From assembly GCA_937873665.1 (NCBI GenBank), contig CALMYW010000393.1, positions 1 to 64,000 on the forward strand: a stretch of DNA of 64,000 nucleotides. Direction: 5' to 3'. Numbering within the stretch: the first letter of the stretch is position 1; the number at the start of each line of letters is the position of its first letter. The translations under genes were made by a program, and so were the position numbers. A model generated the notes under the pieces. It was not told where the DNA came from and did not search any database. It saw nothing but the letters and a program-made list of their open reading frames with translations. This document shows positions 24,169 through 33,668 of this stretch, piece after piece. Source of the stretch: an uncultured Sphingorhabdus sp. (GTDB taxonomy: Bacteria > Pseudomonadota > Alphaproteobacteria > Sphingomonadales > Sphingomonadaceae).

Positions 24169-24990
24169 TTAGAGCAGTCGAGCCAGTTCGAGCCATTCCG
24201 CAATTGTGAGCGTTTCCGGCCGACGTTCCGCTGCAATTCCGGCGCGCTCCATCGCTTCCACTGCGCCGCGAATACCCTTCAGGCTTTGGCGCAGCATTTT
24301 ACGGCGCTGGCCGAATGCAGCCGCAGTCAGCGTTTCAAGCGTCGCCATTTGCACGCCCTCGGGCTGCTCTTTTGGCGTCAGGTGCACGACGGCCGACATC
24401 ACCTTGGGGGGAGGGGTAAAGGCGCTGCGGTGTACCGGCATCGCGATGCGGGCCTCGCACCGCCATTGGGCCAATATCGCCAAACGTCCATAAGCGTCGG
24501 TGCCCGGCTTGGCGACGATACGGTCGGCTACTTCGCGCTGGAACATCAGCGTCAACGATTTCCACGCCGGGGGCCATTCGTCGCCACTGAGCCAACCAAC
24601 GGCGAGCGCTGTGCCGACATTATAGGGAAGATTCGAGACAATGTGGAAAGGCGCACCTATTTCCTGCGCAGGATCGATTTTCATCGCATCGTCTTCGATC
24701 ACCCGGAGCTGCCCGGGGAAAGCTTCTGATAATTCATCCAGTGCGGGGAGGCAGCGCCGGTCTCGTTCCACCGCGGTGACATTCGCACCCGCACGGAGCA
24801 ACGCGCGGGTGAGTCCGCCGGGGCCTGGACCAACTTCGTAGACATTCTCGCCGACCAGTTTGCCGGGAATGGCCGCTATTCGATCAAGCAATTGCTCATC
24901 GAAGAGAAAATTCTGCCCAAGTGCCTTGCTCGCAGAAAGACCGTGCTTCGCGATGACCTCACGTAGGGGAGGGAGTTGGGGCTGGCTCAT
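24169..24990 (-). CDS. rsmA: 16S rRNA (A1518/A1519-N6)-dimethyltransferase
   Basis: 273 residues (KsgA). Dimethylates two adjacent adenosines near the 3' end of 16S rRNA, a late 30S maturation check. Family marks are KALGQNFLFDEQLL at the N-terminus, SAM motif I VYEVGPGPGGLTRALL, and the target-base motif SNLPYNVGT. The C-terminal helical domain is present. It overlaps pdxA by four bases (ATGA), continuing the lptD-surA-pdxA-rsmA order seen in many proteobacteria. Confidence 0.97.
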   Translation of the reverse strand: MSQPQLPPLREVIAKHGLSASKALGQNFLFDEQLLDRIAAIPGKLVGENVYEVGPGPGGLTRALLRAGANVTAVERDRRCLPALDELSEAFPGQLRVIEDDAMKIDPAQEIGAPFHIVSNLPYNVGTALAVGWLSGDEWPPAWKSLTLMFQREVADRIVAKPGTDAYGRLAILAQWRCEARIAMPVHRSAFTPPPKVMSAVVHLTPKEQPEGVQMATLETLTAAAFGQRRKMLRQSLKGIRGAVEAMERAGIAAERRPETLTIAEWLELARLL

Positions 24991-26015
24991 GCCGGGCAGG
25001 CGGCGGCTTCGGCAAAGGCCTTTCGGTTGGCCACGGCTTCGCCTGCCATTTTTATCGCGGCAATCATCGAATCAGGCCGTGCTTCATTCTTGCCCGCAAT
25101 GCCGAATGCCGTGCCATGGTCGGGCGATGTGCGGATGACGGGCAGACCCAGAGTGATGTTAACCGCCTCGTGGAAATATAGCGTCTTCAGCGGAATAAGC
25201 GCTTGGTCGTGATAGGCACAGAGCGCGGCATCGAAATTTCTTCGCGCTTCCGTGTGGAACATCGTGTCTGCTGGCAGGGGGCCAATGACGTTGAAGCCTT
25301 CATCGGCAATTGAAGCAATCGCCGGCGCAAAAATGTCAATTTCTTCGCGGCCCAGATTGCCACTTTCGCCCGCGTGCGGATTGAAACCTGCCAGTGCGAG
25401 TCGTGGATTGGCGATGCCGAAATCACGAGCCAATCCTTTTGCAGTCGCCCTGATTCTGCGCCGGATCAGCCTGACATCGAGTTGCGAAGCAACGCTGGCG
25501 AGCGGGATGTGCGTCGTCATCGGTACGACGCGAAGGTCTGGTCCGGCCAGCATCATAACAGCATTGCGACGTTCTACGCCGCACCGTTCGGCAACAAATT
25601 CAGTCTGCCCCGGATAGTTGAAGCCAATAGCATAAAGCTGCGCCTTGGAAACCGGCCCTGTGACAAGCCCTGCGACCGTTCCGGACCGTGCGAAACCGGT
25701 CGCTAGTTCCAGCGCCTGTAAGGCGCAGTGCGCTCCGTCCAGATCCGGGGTACCCGGGATGATCGATGCACAGTCATGAACGTGGAATACCGGGAGAGCG
25801 TCATCAAACCGCTCGGCTGCTTGATCCGGATTGTCGATCCTTACGACCGGTCCATCCCAGTGATGGGCGAAGCTCGCAATATCTCCAATGGCAAAAAAGC
25901 TTTTCAGCTTCTGCTTTTTGCGTGCTTCCCAAGCCTTGCCGATGATTTCGGGACCGACACCTGCCGGATCACCGCTGGATATGGCCAGCGGCAGGCTGAT
26001 GTCAGCGCCAGCCAT
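24987..26015 (-). CDS. pdxA: 4-hydroxythreonine-4-phosphate dehydrogenase
   Basis: 342 residues. NAD-dependent oxidation of 4-phosphohydroxy-L-threonine in DXP-dependent pyridoxal phosphate synthesis. Clear marks are LAISSGDPAGVGPEI at the N-terminus, TGPVSKAQLY, the zinc ligands around TTHIPLASV and CAYHDQALIPLKTL, and INPHAGESG-like FNPHAGESGNLG. The ATG at 26015 shares one base with the surA stop (TGATG), so this start is favoured over a TTG one codon earlier. It ends in the overlap with rsmA. Confidence 0.96.
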   Translation of the reverse strand: MAGADISLPLAISSGDPAGVGPEIIGKAWEARKKQKLKSFFAIGDIASFAHHWDGPVVRIDNPDQAAERFDDALPVFHVHDCASIIPGTPDLDGAHCALQALELATGFARSGTVAGLVTGPVSKAQLYAIGFNYPGQTEFVAERCGVERRNAVMMLAGPDLRVVPMTTHIPLASVASQLDVRLIRRRIRATAKGLARDFGIANPRLALAGFNPHAGESGNLGREEIDIFAPAIASIADEGFNVIGPLPADTMFHTEARRNFDAALCAYHDQALIPLKTLYFHEAVNITLGLPVIRTSPDHGTAFGIAGKNEARPDSMIAAIKMAGEAVANRKAFAEAAACPA

Positions 26016-27358
26016 CAATTATATTCGATGATCGCGTCGCGACGCAGATCGCGCAGATAGAGGCGCGCGCGCTTGTTGATTCGCTCATCTTCCAAGCGCG
26101 ACATCACATCGTCGAACGATTCCTGCGATGCAGTTTCGGGAGCATCGCGGCCGCACAGGACAAAAACGCGAATGCCATCCTCGAGCGAACCATAAGGAGG
26201 TGTCGACTGCCCTATTGGCAAGTCCAGCATGATCTGTTGCAACGGTCCCGGCAGATCGCGAACCTTGATGCCATCGCGATTGACCACATCAGCCCCTAGC
26301 AACTTTGCGGTATCATCTGCGGTTCCACAGCCACGTATTTTCTGGGTTTCGCTGTTGAAGCGCTTCACCGTCTCGCCCGCTTTGGCCTCGGTTGTACCGG
26401 CAGGGAAGTTGATGGCAAGTTGCTTCAGACTCAGTACTGAATCGCGGGGATCGGTCGTTGCCACCTGCCTCTTGTCGATCAACAAAAGCAGCGAGATTCC
26501 CCCCGGTGCCGGAACAGCAACAATCTCATTTTCCCGCATTTGCGATGCTGCAGTTGCCAGCGACTGTGGCAACTGCTCCATCCGGACCCAGCCCAGATCG
26601 CCACCTACAGCTGCGGTCGAAGCCTCAGAAAACTGCCGGGCATAGGCCGTGAACGATCCCCCTTGCTGGATTTGTTCGAGAATCTTCCGCGCGTTGGCAT
26701 ATACCTGTTCCTGATTTTCGGGGGTTGCCGAAAGATAGATTTCGCCCAGGCGATATTCGGTCGTACCCTTGGTCAGGTTGATGCGTTCCATGATCGCATT
26801 CACCTCATCGTCGCTGACGTTGATGAATGGGCGCACATTACGGCTGAGCAGGCGGTTCCATGAAAGCTCGGCCTTGATCTGACGTTTTAGGGTCGCAATC
26901 GAACTACCCTTTGAAGAAAGATAGGTTTCGGTTTCTGCAACGGAGCGGTTGAAATTCTGCACGGCCACCCGCTCGAAATACTGATTGACCTCACCATCGG
27001 TGACTTCAATCTCGTTGGCTAGGGCTTCCTGTATTTGCAGTGTTTCGTCGATGAGATTGGTCAAAATCTGCGAGCGAAATCTAGCGACTTCTTCAGCAGG
27101 CAATTGACCATCGTTGGCCAGAATGATGAGAGCGAGCCGCTCGTCGACTTCGGTGCCGGTGATGATTTCACCATTCACGATTGCCGTAGCCTTGCGAACA
27201 TTGGGATCGCTGGGCTTGGCCAGCAACTGACCGCCGCCTGGTATGTCCAAGGTTGCTTGGGGAACCGTCTCGTCAGCAACGGATTGGCTGCTCGCGGGCG
27301 TCATAGCCAGAACAGCAGCGGTAGAAGTCACCAGTGCAAGACGGTAAATGCTTTTCAT
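26015..27358 (-). CDS. surA: Periplasmic chaperone/peptidyl-prolyl isomerase SurA
   Basis: 447 residues. A signal peptide (MKSIYRLALVTSTAAVLA, cut near SSQSVA) precedes an N-terminal SurA chaperone region (VNGEIITGTEVDERLAL and onward). A parvulin PPIase domain runs at about residues 205-305 (EYRLGEIYL, GGSFTAYARQFSEAST, GGDLGWVRMEQLP), followed by a more diverged second region and a helical tail. It escorts outer-membrane proteins, notably LptD, to the BAM complex. The gene lies directly downstream of lptD, which fits that partnership. Confidence 0.94.
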   Translation of the reverse strand: MKSIYRLALVTSTAAVLAMTPASSQSVADETVPQATLDIPGGGQLLAKPSDPNVRKATAIVNGEIITGTEVDERLALIILANDGQLPAEEVARFRSQILTNLIDETLQIQEALANEIEVTDGEVNQYFERVAVQNFNRSVAETETYLSSKGSSIATLKRQIKAELSWNRLLSRNVRPFINVSDDEVNAIMERINLTKGTTEYRLGEIYLSATPENQEQVYANARKILEQIQQGGSFTAYARQFSEASTAAVGGDLGWVRMEQLPQSLATAASQMRENEIVAVPAPGGISLLLLIDKRQVATTDPRDSVLSLKQLAINFPAGTTEAKAGETVKRFNSETQKIRGCGTADDTAKLLGADVVNRDGIKVRDLPGPLQQIMLDLPIGQSTPPYGSLEDGIRVFVLCGRDAPETASQESFDDVMSRLEDERINKRARLYLRDLRRDAIIEYN

Positions 27359-27454
27359 TTCCTACTTCCGTAAATGGTCGAAGAGACCGCGCGCAATAGG
27401 GCGGGCTGGCTGAACGATAGCTGACAAGCCAGATTTCCCCCTTGGTCGTCTTCC

Positions 27455-29677
27455 TTAGACGCCCAGATTTTTAAATTCCAGTCTGAACAGGAATGTGTTG
27501 CCACGGCGCGCATCACCGGTTGGCTGATAGTCGCGGCGCCAGGTGACGGCAATGGAAAGGCAATCATCGTCATAAGCCAGTCCAAGTCGATGTCGGATCG
27601 GTTCATAGCCATCAGAGACCGAGAGTTGATCTTCGTTCTGGTCGGTCAGATCGATGATCGTGGATCCGAACAATGACCAATAGCGGGCAAGCCGCAAGCG
27701 ACCGGCAAGCCGGATTTCCTCACGATCGGCCAAGTCTTCGATATTGGCACCTATGTCACGGTTTAGACGCAGATATCCTGCCTGAACATAGGTGCCCCGC
27801 GATCCGACCGTGGCATCGATTTCGTTCCGGCGAATCGCAAAATTGTCCTTATCCAGCCGAAAACGATGGGTCAGTTTCACAAAATCGCGGAAACGAAATT
27901 CGCTGCGACCGACAATATCTGATACCTTGTCCGAAAGACCCGTTCCGTCTGGGAAAATGGCGGTTTTGTTAGAAAGGCGATAGCTTTGTCCGATGTTGAA
28001 GTCGAAGCTCGTTGCCTTGCCTTTGATTGACCAGTCCAGGCCATAGGTCAGGCGGACATTATCCTCGATCCGGTCATAGCCTGCAAAGCGATTGAGCGCG
28101 AAAAGGTTGCTGTCCTCGAGATCAACCGCTCGCGCATCTTCGTTGGGCATTTTGAGGTTGGATGAAGTATACGCGCCAACCAGCTGCACCCGCGGCGTCA
28201 CGATTTGGGTGCCGCCAAAGGCCTCGCCCACAAATGGCCAGCGCATATCAACTGCTGCAGTCGCACTGCCACGCCCTTGCCAACCGCTTTCGCCGCGATA
28301 GCTGGGTGTTATCGTCGTGAGGTTTTCGTCGCTGTGATAGACATCGCCGCGACCAAGCACGGTGAAATTCACTTCCTGTCCGAGGCCGGTTAATGTGCGC
28401 AGATCCCAGCGCCCCGAGGCAAAGGCGCGGCGCGTATCCTGCCCGGAAGTCCGGCCGATTAACAGGCTGTTTGCTTGCAACTGCACCTTTCCGCCCAGCA
28501 CCGGGTCAGTAAGGCGAAGGCGATAATCAATTTCAGGAAGGGCTATGGGCTGCAGCGCTTGACGGTCGCCAGTACGAAGCGTCTGCACACCCCAGCCGTT
28601 GAACGCAAAATAGCTATTCTCGTCGATCCGCTCGACATTGATATTGTTCCGCAGCCGGTCGTCGCGGCTGATGTCATAACGGCGCAGAAAGGTACGGTCT
28701 GTTGCAAGGCGTACCGAAGCAGAGGCTGACCAGTTGGGCGTGAACTGGAATTTGCCAGCACCATCGATGTAACCGCGAAAGACATCTTTTCCGATCGCAC
28801 CGGTGCCTGAAGTTGAGACCTTCTGACTGTAGGTGGCATATCCAGTAATCTGGAATGCACCCTTGTCTTCCCAAGCGCGGTACCGCGCCTGCGCCATTGG
28901 TGCGACATCGCTGAACACATGTCCCGATAGCAACAGATCGCGATTGTCGGACAGACGCCAGTAATAGCCCTGTTCAATTTCGACACCGTTGTTGCGGGAG
29001 AAACGCAGATTGGGAACGAGGAAGCCGCTTCCTGCTGCGGTCTCTGCAGGGTGCGACAGGCCAGGCAGGGGGATAACCGGCAAGCCGAACAGTTCTATCC
29101 GTGCACCTTCATATTTGACGCGCTTTTTGACCGGATCGTAAACGACTTTGACGGCTTTGACCTGCCAGCTGGGATCTTTCGGGCAACCATCAGGGCCCTC
29201 GACTGCACAAGGTGTGTACGCGGCGCCTTCCAGCGTCATCATGCCATCAGCGCGGGTCCCTTTGTTGGCGGCGAGTCGGCTGCCGTCGTTGAGGACGAGC
29301 AGCATATTTTCGACGATCCCGTCGCGAAGGGACTCGGTCACCTCAATCGAATCGCCATAGGCGACATCACCCTCTGGCCCGACCGAGCGGATATTCCCAG
29401 AAGCGGTAACTTTGCCCGAACGACGATCCCATGAAATTAAATCAGCACGCAAAGTGTAGCCGTCGCGGCGTGCGATGACATTGCCGCTGGCTTTTACCGT
29501 GTCGGTTGCAAATTCATAATCCAGCTTATCGGCGGAAAAGGCGATTTCGTCTGTGGCCTCACTCTTGGCAGGGGCCATTTCCTGAGCCTTGGCTACTCCA
29601 CCTAAACCACAGGCAAGTAGCAACGATACGCACAATGCGCTGGCCGGGCTTGCAAGTCTGGATGTCAGGAATGCCAT
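27455..29677 (-). CDS. lptD: LPS-assembly protein LptD
   Basis: 740 residues. Outer-membrane translocon that inserts LPS with LptE. A signal peptide (about residues 1-31) is followed by an N-terminal beta-jellyroll of the OstA/LptA type (IAFSADKLDYEFATDTV, VTASGNIRSVGPEGD) at about 45-170, then a C-terminal 26-stranded barrel rich in aromatic-ended strands, finishing FLFRLEFKNLGV. The Cys pair in the linker region (TPCAVEGPDGCPKD) sits where the LptD disulfides form. First gene of the surA-pdxA-rsmA row. Confidence 0.95.
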   Translation of the reverse strand: MAFLTSRLASPASALCVSLLLACGLGGVAKAQEMAPAKSEATDEIAFSADKLDYEFATDTVKASGNVIARRDGYTLRADLISWDRRSGKVTASGNIRSVGPEGDVAYGDSIEVTESLRDGIVENMLLVLNDGSRLAANKGTRADGMMTLEGAAYTPCAVEGPDGCPKDPSWQVKAVKVVYDPVKKRVKYEGARIELFGLPVIPLPGLSHPAETAAGSGFLVPNLRFSRNNGVEIEQGYYWRLSDNRDLLLSGHVFSDVAPMAQARYRAWEDKGAFQITGYATYSQKVSTSGTGAIGKDVFRGYIDGAGKFQFTPNWSASASVRLATDRTFLRRYDISRDDRLRNNINVERIDENSYFAFNGWGVQTLRTGDRQALQPIALPEIDYRLRLTDPVLGGKVQLQANSLLIGRTSGQDTRRAFASGRWDLRTLTGLGQEVNFTVLGRGDVYHSDENLTTITPSYRGESGWQGRGSATAAVDMRWPFVGEAFGGTQIVTPRVQLVGAYTSSNLKMPNEDARAVDLEDSNLFALNRFAGYDRIEDNVRLTYGLDWSIKGKATSFDFNIGQSYRLSNKTAIFPDGTGLSDKVSDIVGRSEFRFRDFVKLTHRFRLDKDNFAIRRNEIDATVGSRGTYVQAGYLRLNRDIGANIEDLADREEIRLAGRLRLARYWSLFGSTIIDLTDQNEDQLSVSDGYEPIRHRLGLAYDDDCLSIAVTWRRDYQPTGDARRGNTFLFRLEFKNLGV

Positions 29678-29885
29678 TGATCTGGTCGGGTCCTTTATCG
29701 CTGCAATCGGGCAGGGTCCAGTGCCGGATTCAGTCGCCTGTATAACTCATGGAGGCTAAGCCTTGGTTACCGCAACCATCTTTTGCTTTAATCCGGGCTG
29801 AATGTTTGCTTATAGCGTTCGCCAGAACGCATGCGGAGCGGATTCCGCGAATTTCTGATCCCAATCGCTGAAAGGCAGTTTCCAG

Positions 29886-31343
29886 ATGCAGGTAAGTTTT
29901 GCCGCCGAACGTCCCACCGATACTGACGTCATCGGCTTCGTTATTCAAAAGAGCCAGTGGGAGAGTTTTGCATTCCCGCTCGAAAATGCCGAGGCTGCTC
30001 GCGAAACCGCAAAGCTCGCCCGTTTTGAAGGTAATGCCGGGCAAAGCTTTCTCTATTTTGCGCAAGAAGGTGGACGCACAATCCGTATTGCGCTGATCGC
30101 TGTCGCCGACGGTGACGCAGCGGATTATCCCCGTGCAGGTGGCGATCTGCTCGCCAAAGTGCAGACTTGTGGCGCAAAGACCATTGCCCTGCATGCAGCC
30201 AATCTCGACGCAAAGGCCGCAGTCGAGGTTGCTTATGGCGCGCTGTTGCGGAACTGGCGGATTGACAAATATCGCACGAAACTGCCCGAAACGTCGAAGC
30301 CAACGATTACCGGCCTGACAGTAGTGGGCGCACCGGCCGAGGCGGAGACGCTGTGGTCCAGCCATGCGGCAATTGCCGACGGTGTTGCTTTGACCAAGGA
30401 ACTGGTCAGCGAACCAGCCAATATCATCTACCCAGAAAGTTTTGTCGAACGCTGTCAGCATTTGCAAGCTTTGGGCGTCGAGATCGATGTTCTCGATGAC
30501 AAGGAAATGGCCAAGCTGGGCATGGGTGCGCTGTTGGGTGTTGCGCAGGGTTCGGTTCGCCCAGCCCGCATGCTGGTGATGAAGTGGGATGGAACCAGTG
30601 GCAAGCAGGAAAAGCCGGTGGTGTTCGTCGGCAAAGGCGTGACCTTTGACACTGGCGGTATCTCGATCAAGCCCGCCGGCGGCATGGAAGACATGAAGTG
30701 GGACATGGGCGGCGCCGGTGCGGTCGCTGGCGCGATGAAGGCTCTCGCAGGACGCAAGGCCAAGGCCCATGTCGTCGGCATTTGCGGCCTTGTCGAAAAT
30801 ATGCCTGACGGTAATGCACAACGCCCGGGCGACGTCGTTACCAGCATGTCAGGCCAGACCATCGAGGTGATCAACACCGACGCCGAAGGTCGTCTCGTTC
30901 TTTGCGATGCGCTGCATTACGCGCAGGAGAAGTTCAAGCCTGACACCATCATCGATCTGGCCACATTGACCGGCGCGATCATCATTTCGCTCGGTAAGGA
31001 ACATGCTGGCCTGTTTTCGAACAGCGACGAACTTTCGGAAAAGCTTCTTGCCGCCGGCAAAGCGACCGGCGACAAATTGTGGCGCCTGCCGGTTGGTCCC
31101 GCCTATGACAAGCTGATCGACAGCCCGATTGCCGATATCAAAAATGTCGGTCCGCGCGATGCAGGTTCGATTACTGCTGCCCAGTTCCTCCAGCGTTTTA
31201 TCCAGGACGGCGTGAAGTGGGCGCATCTCGACATTGCCGGTACCGTATGGGGCGACAAGGATGGTCCGACCTGGGCCAAGGGTGCCACCGGTTATGGTGT
31301 GAGACTGCTCGACCGCTTTGTGGCCGACAATTACGAAGCCTAG
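29886..31343 (+). CDS. pepA: Leucyl aminopeptidase
   Basis: 485 residues, M17 family, a hexameric two-metal exopeptidase. The metal and catalytic site is intact: VFVGKGVTFDTGGISIKPA (Lys and Asp ligands), MKWDMGGAGAV, and the signature NTDAEGRLVL. The N-terminal domain (about residues 1-160) is less conserved, as usual. In other bacteria PepA also acts as a DNA-binding regulator, but nothing here shows that. holC follows 12 bp downstream on the same strand, the common pepA-holC order. Confidence 0.97.
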   Translation: MQVSFAAERPTDTDVIGFVIQKSQWESFAFPLENAEAARETAKLARFEGNAGQSFLYFAQEGGRTIRIALIAVADGDAADYPRAGGDLLAKVQTCGAKTIALHAANLDAKAAVEVAYGALLRNWRIDKYRTKLPETSKPTITGLTVVGAPAEAETLWSSHAAIADGVALTKELVSEPANIIYPESFVERCQHLQALGVEIDVLDDKEMAKLGMGALLGVAQGSVRPARMLVMKWDGTSGKQEKPVVFVGKGVTFDTGGISIKPAGGMEDMKWDMGGAGAVAGAMKALAGRKAKAHVVGICGLVENMPDGNAQRPGDVVTSMSGQTIEVINTDAEGRLVLCDALHYAQEKFKPDTIIDLATLTGAIIISLGKEHAGLFSNSDELSEKLLAAGKATGDKLWRLPVGPAYDKLIDSPIADIKNVGPRDAGSITAAQFLQRFIQDGVKWAHLDIAGTVWGDKDGPTWAKGATGYGVRLLDRFVADNYEA

Positions 31344-31355
31344 TCGAAGAGGCCG

Positions 31356-31793
31356 ATGCAGGTCGATTTCTATCAATTGACCCGCGATCCTGCGGAACAG
31401 GTCATCCCTGCCATCGCACAGAAAATTCTGGACGATGGCGGTCGGCTTCTTGTTGTCAGCGGCGATAATTCGCAATTGGAAAAGCTTTCCACGGCGCTGT
31501 GGAATGCGAAGCCAGAGAGCTTCATTGCGCATCAAATGGTCGGGGAGGGAGACGATAGTCTGCAACCCGTCCTGCTGGCGGGGGAACCCGTCGCTACCAA
31601 CAGTGCTCGCATGATTGCACTCGCCGATGGCGAGTGGCGCGATCAGGCGCTTGGCTTTGACCGTGCCTTTTACCTTTTTCCGCCGGACAAAACCGACAAT
31701 GCCCGCGCGGCTTGGCGTGCGTTGGCCGACAAGCCTGATGTCGAGCGGCGCTACTGGAAGCAGGATGGCGGCAAATGGCGGCAAGGCCCTTGA
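31356..31793 (+). CDS. holC: DNA polymerase III chi subunit
   Basis: 145 residues. Clamp-loader accessory that links the chi-psi complex to single-strand DNA-binding protein. Family features are the N-terminal MQVDFYQLTRDPAEQ, the core KILDDGGRLLVVSGD, the SSB-contact region DQALGFDRAFYLFPPD, and WRALADKPDVERRYWKQDGGKW. It follows pepA closely, as in many proteobacteria. No psi gene is in the window. Confidence 0.93.
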   Translation: MQVDFYQLTRDPAEQVIPAIAQKILDDGGRLLVVSGDNSQLEKLSTALWNAKPESFIAHQMVGEGDDSLQPVLLAGEPVATNSARMIALADGEWRDQALGFDRAFYLFPPDKTDNARAAWRALADKPDVERRYWKQDGGKWRQGP

Positions 31794-31855
31794 GCTTCAA
31801 AATTTCCGCGATATTCTGAACGCCTATCGGGTCGCAGCCATTTCGGGAGAATGTG

Positions 31856-32347
31856 ATGAAGAAACTTACCCTGCTATTTGCGACCGCCATGATCGCATCT
31901 TGTGGCTCAGAGCCAACCACAACGGTGACTACCTCTGACGGAAAATCGGTCGAACTGACCCAAAATGGTCAAAACGAAGCGACGGTCAAAGCCGAAGATG
32001 GCACCACCGCGACGTTCTCGACAGGTGCTGCCGCTGCAAAGGACCTCCCTTTGGGAATACCGGCTTATCCCGGTGCAGCAGTTACGGCAAACATCTCCGG
32101 GAATCGCCCCGATGGCAAAGGTGGGGCGATGGTGACTATGACCACCCCAGATGCTCCCGACAAAGTTACAGCCTTCTACAAAGCCGAAGCGACGAAACGG
32201 GGTATGACGACCAAGTCCCAGGAAACGGCTGCCGGCAACATGGCCAGTTTCTCGGCTGAAAACGAAGCAGGCGAAAAGCTGGTGGCCACCGCTACTCCGG
32301 GTGGGGAAGGCAAAACGCAAGTTATGTTAGTTATCGAGACGAAGTAA
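31856..32347 (+). CDS. Lipoprotein of unknown function
   Basis: 163 residues. The signal sequence MKKLTLLFATAMIASC has a lipobox (MIASC), so it is probably lipid-anchored. The mature part begins with a Thr/Ser-rich segment, then a compact domain (IPAYPGAAVTANISGN, VTMTTPDAPDKVTAFYKAE, NMASFSAENEAGEKLVATA). The ATG at 31856 has GGGAGA at good spacing and is preferred to an overlapping GTG. The IPAYPGA...FYK pattern recurs in small exported proteins of unknown role. A 100-bp gap separates it from ndk. Confidence 0.82.
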   Translation: MKKLTLLFATAMIASCGSEPTTTVTTSDGKSVELTQNGQNEATVKAEDGTTATFSTGAAAAKDLPLGIPAYPGAAVTANISGNRPDGKGGAMVTMTTPDAPDKVTAFYKAEATKRGMTTKSQETAAGNMASFSAENEAGEKLVATATPGGEGKTQVMLVIETK

Positions 32348-32451
32348 GCATAGCAGCTCTGCACTGAGCGACGTTTCTCGCACTTGCCTTCGTCCGGCTA
32401 GGCGGCTAGAGGCGCGCGCAATCTCAATCCCCCAGCAAATGGAGTTCTCCC

Positions 32452-32874
32452 ATGGCGGTTACCCGCACCTTTTCGATCATCAAGCCCGACGCAACCCGTC
32501 GCAACCTGACCGGCGCCGTCACCAAGATGCTGGAAGAAGCCGGCCTGCGCGTCGTTGCCTCAAAGCGCATCCACATGTCCAAAGAACAGGCCGAAGGCTT
32601 TTACGCGGTCCACAAGGAACGCCCCTTCTTCGGCGAACTGGTCGAATTCATGATGAGCGAACCCGTTGTCGTCCAGGTATTGGAAGGCGAAGACGCCGTC
32701 ACCCGCAACCGCGACATCATGGGCGCGACCAATCCGGCAGAAGCCGCTGAAGGCACGATCCGGAAGACCCACGCGCTTTCGATCGGTGAAAACACCGTCC
32801 ATGGCAGCGACAGCGACGAGAATGCGGCGATCGAAATCGCCTACTTCTTCAAGCCGGAAGAAATCGTCGGCTAA
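32452..32874 (+). CDS. ndk: Nucleoside diphosphate kinase
   Basis: 140 residues. Transfers gamma-phosphate between NTPs and NDPs through a phosphohistidine. The catalytic His is H117 in [10 protein letters not shown], and the nucleotide-binding K11 is in [13 protein letters not shown]. Length and the other family blocks ([25 protein letters not shown]) are standard. A strong hairpin terminator follows 22 bp after the stop. The gene appears to be a single transcription unit. Confidence 0.98.
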   Translation: MAVTRTFSIIKPDATRRNLTGAVTKMLEEAGLRVVASKRIHMSKEQAEGFYAVHKERPFFGELVEFMMSEPVVVQVLEGEDAVTRNRDIMGATNPAEAAEGTIRKTHALSIGENTVHGSDSDENAAIEIAYFFKPEEIVG

Positions 32875-32895
32875 GCTGGCCATCAGGCTAATTTG

Positions 32896-32929
32896 AAAGG
32901 GCCGTCCGCGCAATCGGGCGGCCCTTTTT
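32896..32929 (+). terminator. Terminator after ndk
   Basis: A 13-bp stem (AAAGGGCCGTCCG at 32896-32908 with CGGGCGGCCCTTT at 32915-32927, one G-U pair) with a 6-base loop runs into a T-tract. This is the clearest plus-strand terminator in the window. Confidence 0.93.
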
Positions 32930-32979
32930 GTTGCACCCGCCAAAACACGCGTTATTCGGTTGGCAAAGAGGAGACGCGC

Positions 32980-33222
32980 ATGCTGGGAATGGGTGAGGGC
33001 GAAGACTGCCCCTTTCAGTTCAATTTCGACCCTGCGACCTTCAAGGTCGGCGATACGGTGAGCTATCGCGTAACCGGCAGCCTTGCCGACTTCCCGTTCG
33101 TTGGCACCTTATTGGAGGTGAACGAGGATTTTGTAATCATTTCACCCGGTGAGAACGAACCCGATGCACGGTATCGCGGGACGCGGGAGAGCAGGCCAAT
33201 GGTGGACGAGAGCGAGCTTTAG
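32980..33222 (+). CDS. Small conserved-looking protein of unknown function
   Basis: 80 residues. It starts MLGMGEGEDCPFQFNFD and continues with a compact beta-rich core (FKVGDTVSYRVTGSLAD, FVGTLLEVNEDFVIISPG) and a polar tail. The layout resembles a small SH3-like or translation-related beta-barrel, but that is only a visual impression. The ATG at 32980 is chosen because AAGAGGAGA lies seven bases before it; a longer reading upstream crosses the ndk terminator. It is transcribed independently and converges with the GNAT gene. Confidence 0.75.
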   Translation: MLGMGEGEDCPFQFNFDPATFKVGDTVSYRVTGSLADFPFVGTLLEVNEDFVIISPGENEPDARYRGTRESRPMVDESEL

Positions 33223-33236
33223 AGCTCTCATCGACA

Positions 33237-33668
33237 CTAGCCATGTAGGTTCATGATCAGCCTGCACTCGCCGCTCTCGGTCAAACCATCGGCTTGCCAG
33301 CCATTCCGCAAATAAAATGATTCTGCGCGGGTTCCAGGTGTGGTGACCAGACTGAGGGTGGGTATAGCCGCCGCACGGGCCTGATCGACCAACTTGGTCA
33401 GCAACAATTTGCCTAGCCCGATACCTTCAAAGGTAGGATCTACGAAAAGCGCCCAGACCGACTTGTCATGATGATCGAGTGCGGCAAACCCCGCGATCTG
33501 TCCTTCGACCATGGCATGCCAGGTTTCGCCATGTCCATATATGAACGGAAGGTAGTCAGCCTCTCCCAGCCGCGATGGATCGGTCAATCGGTTTTCCCGG
33601 ACGGACAGTCTGATGCGGTGCAGGTCTGCAACGTCAGCAGCTTCAGAGCGACAGAGAATAGCGCTCAT
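33237..33668 (-). CDS. GNAT-family N-acetyltransferase
   Basis: 143 residues. GNAT fold with the acetyl-CoA pyrophosphate loop at VDPTFEGIGLGKLLLTKLV, the substrate-side strand GFAALDHHDKSVWAL, and the C-terminal AESFYLRNGWQADG. Acceptor unknown. The start (33668) overlaps the stop of the purN-YjbR gene by four bases (ATGA), so it is translated in the purine operon. This may be only a hitch-hiking gene. Confidence 0.85.
   Translation of the reverse strand: MSAILCRSEAADVADLHRIRLSVRENRLTDPSRLGEADYLPFIYGHGETWHAMVEGQIAGFAALDHHDKSVWALFVDPTFEGIGLGKLLLTKLVDQARAAAIPTLSLVTTPGTRAESFYLRNGWQADGLTESGECRLIMNLHG

Noticed and set aside
29730..30821. A 363-codon minus-strand frame opposite pepA
   Set aside because: It is antisense to a complete leucyl aminopeptidase with intact metal-binding motifs.
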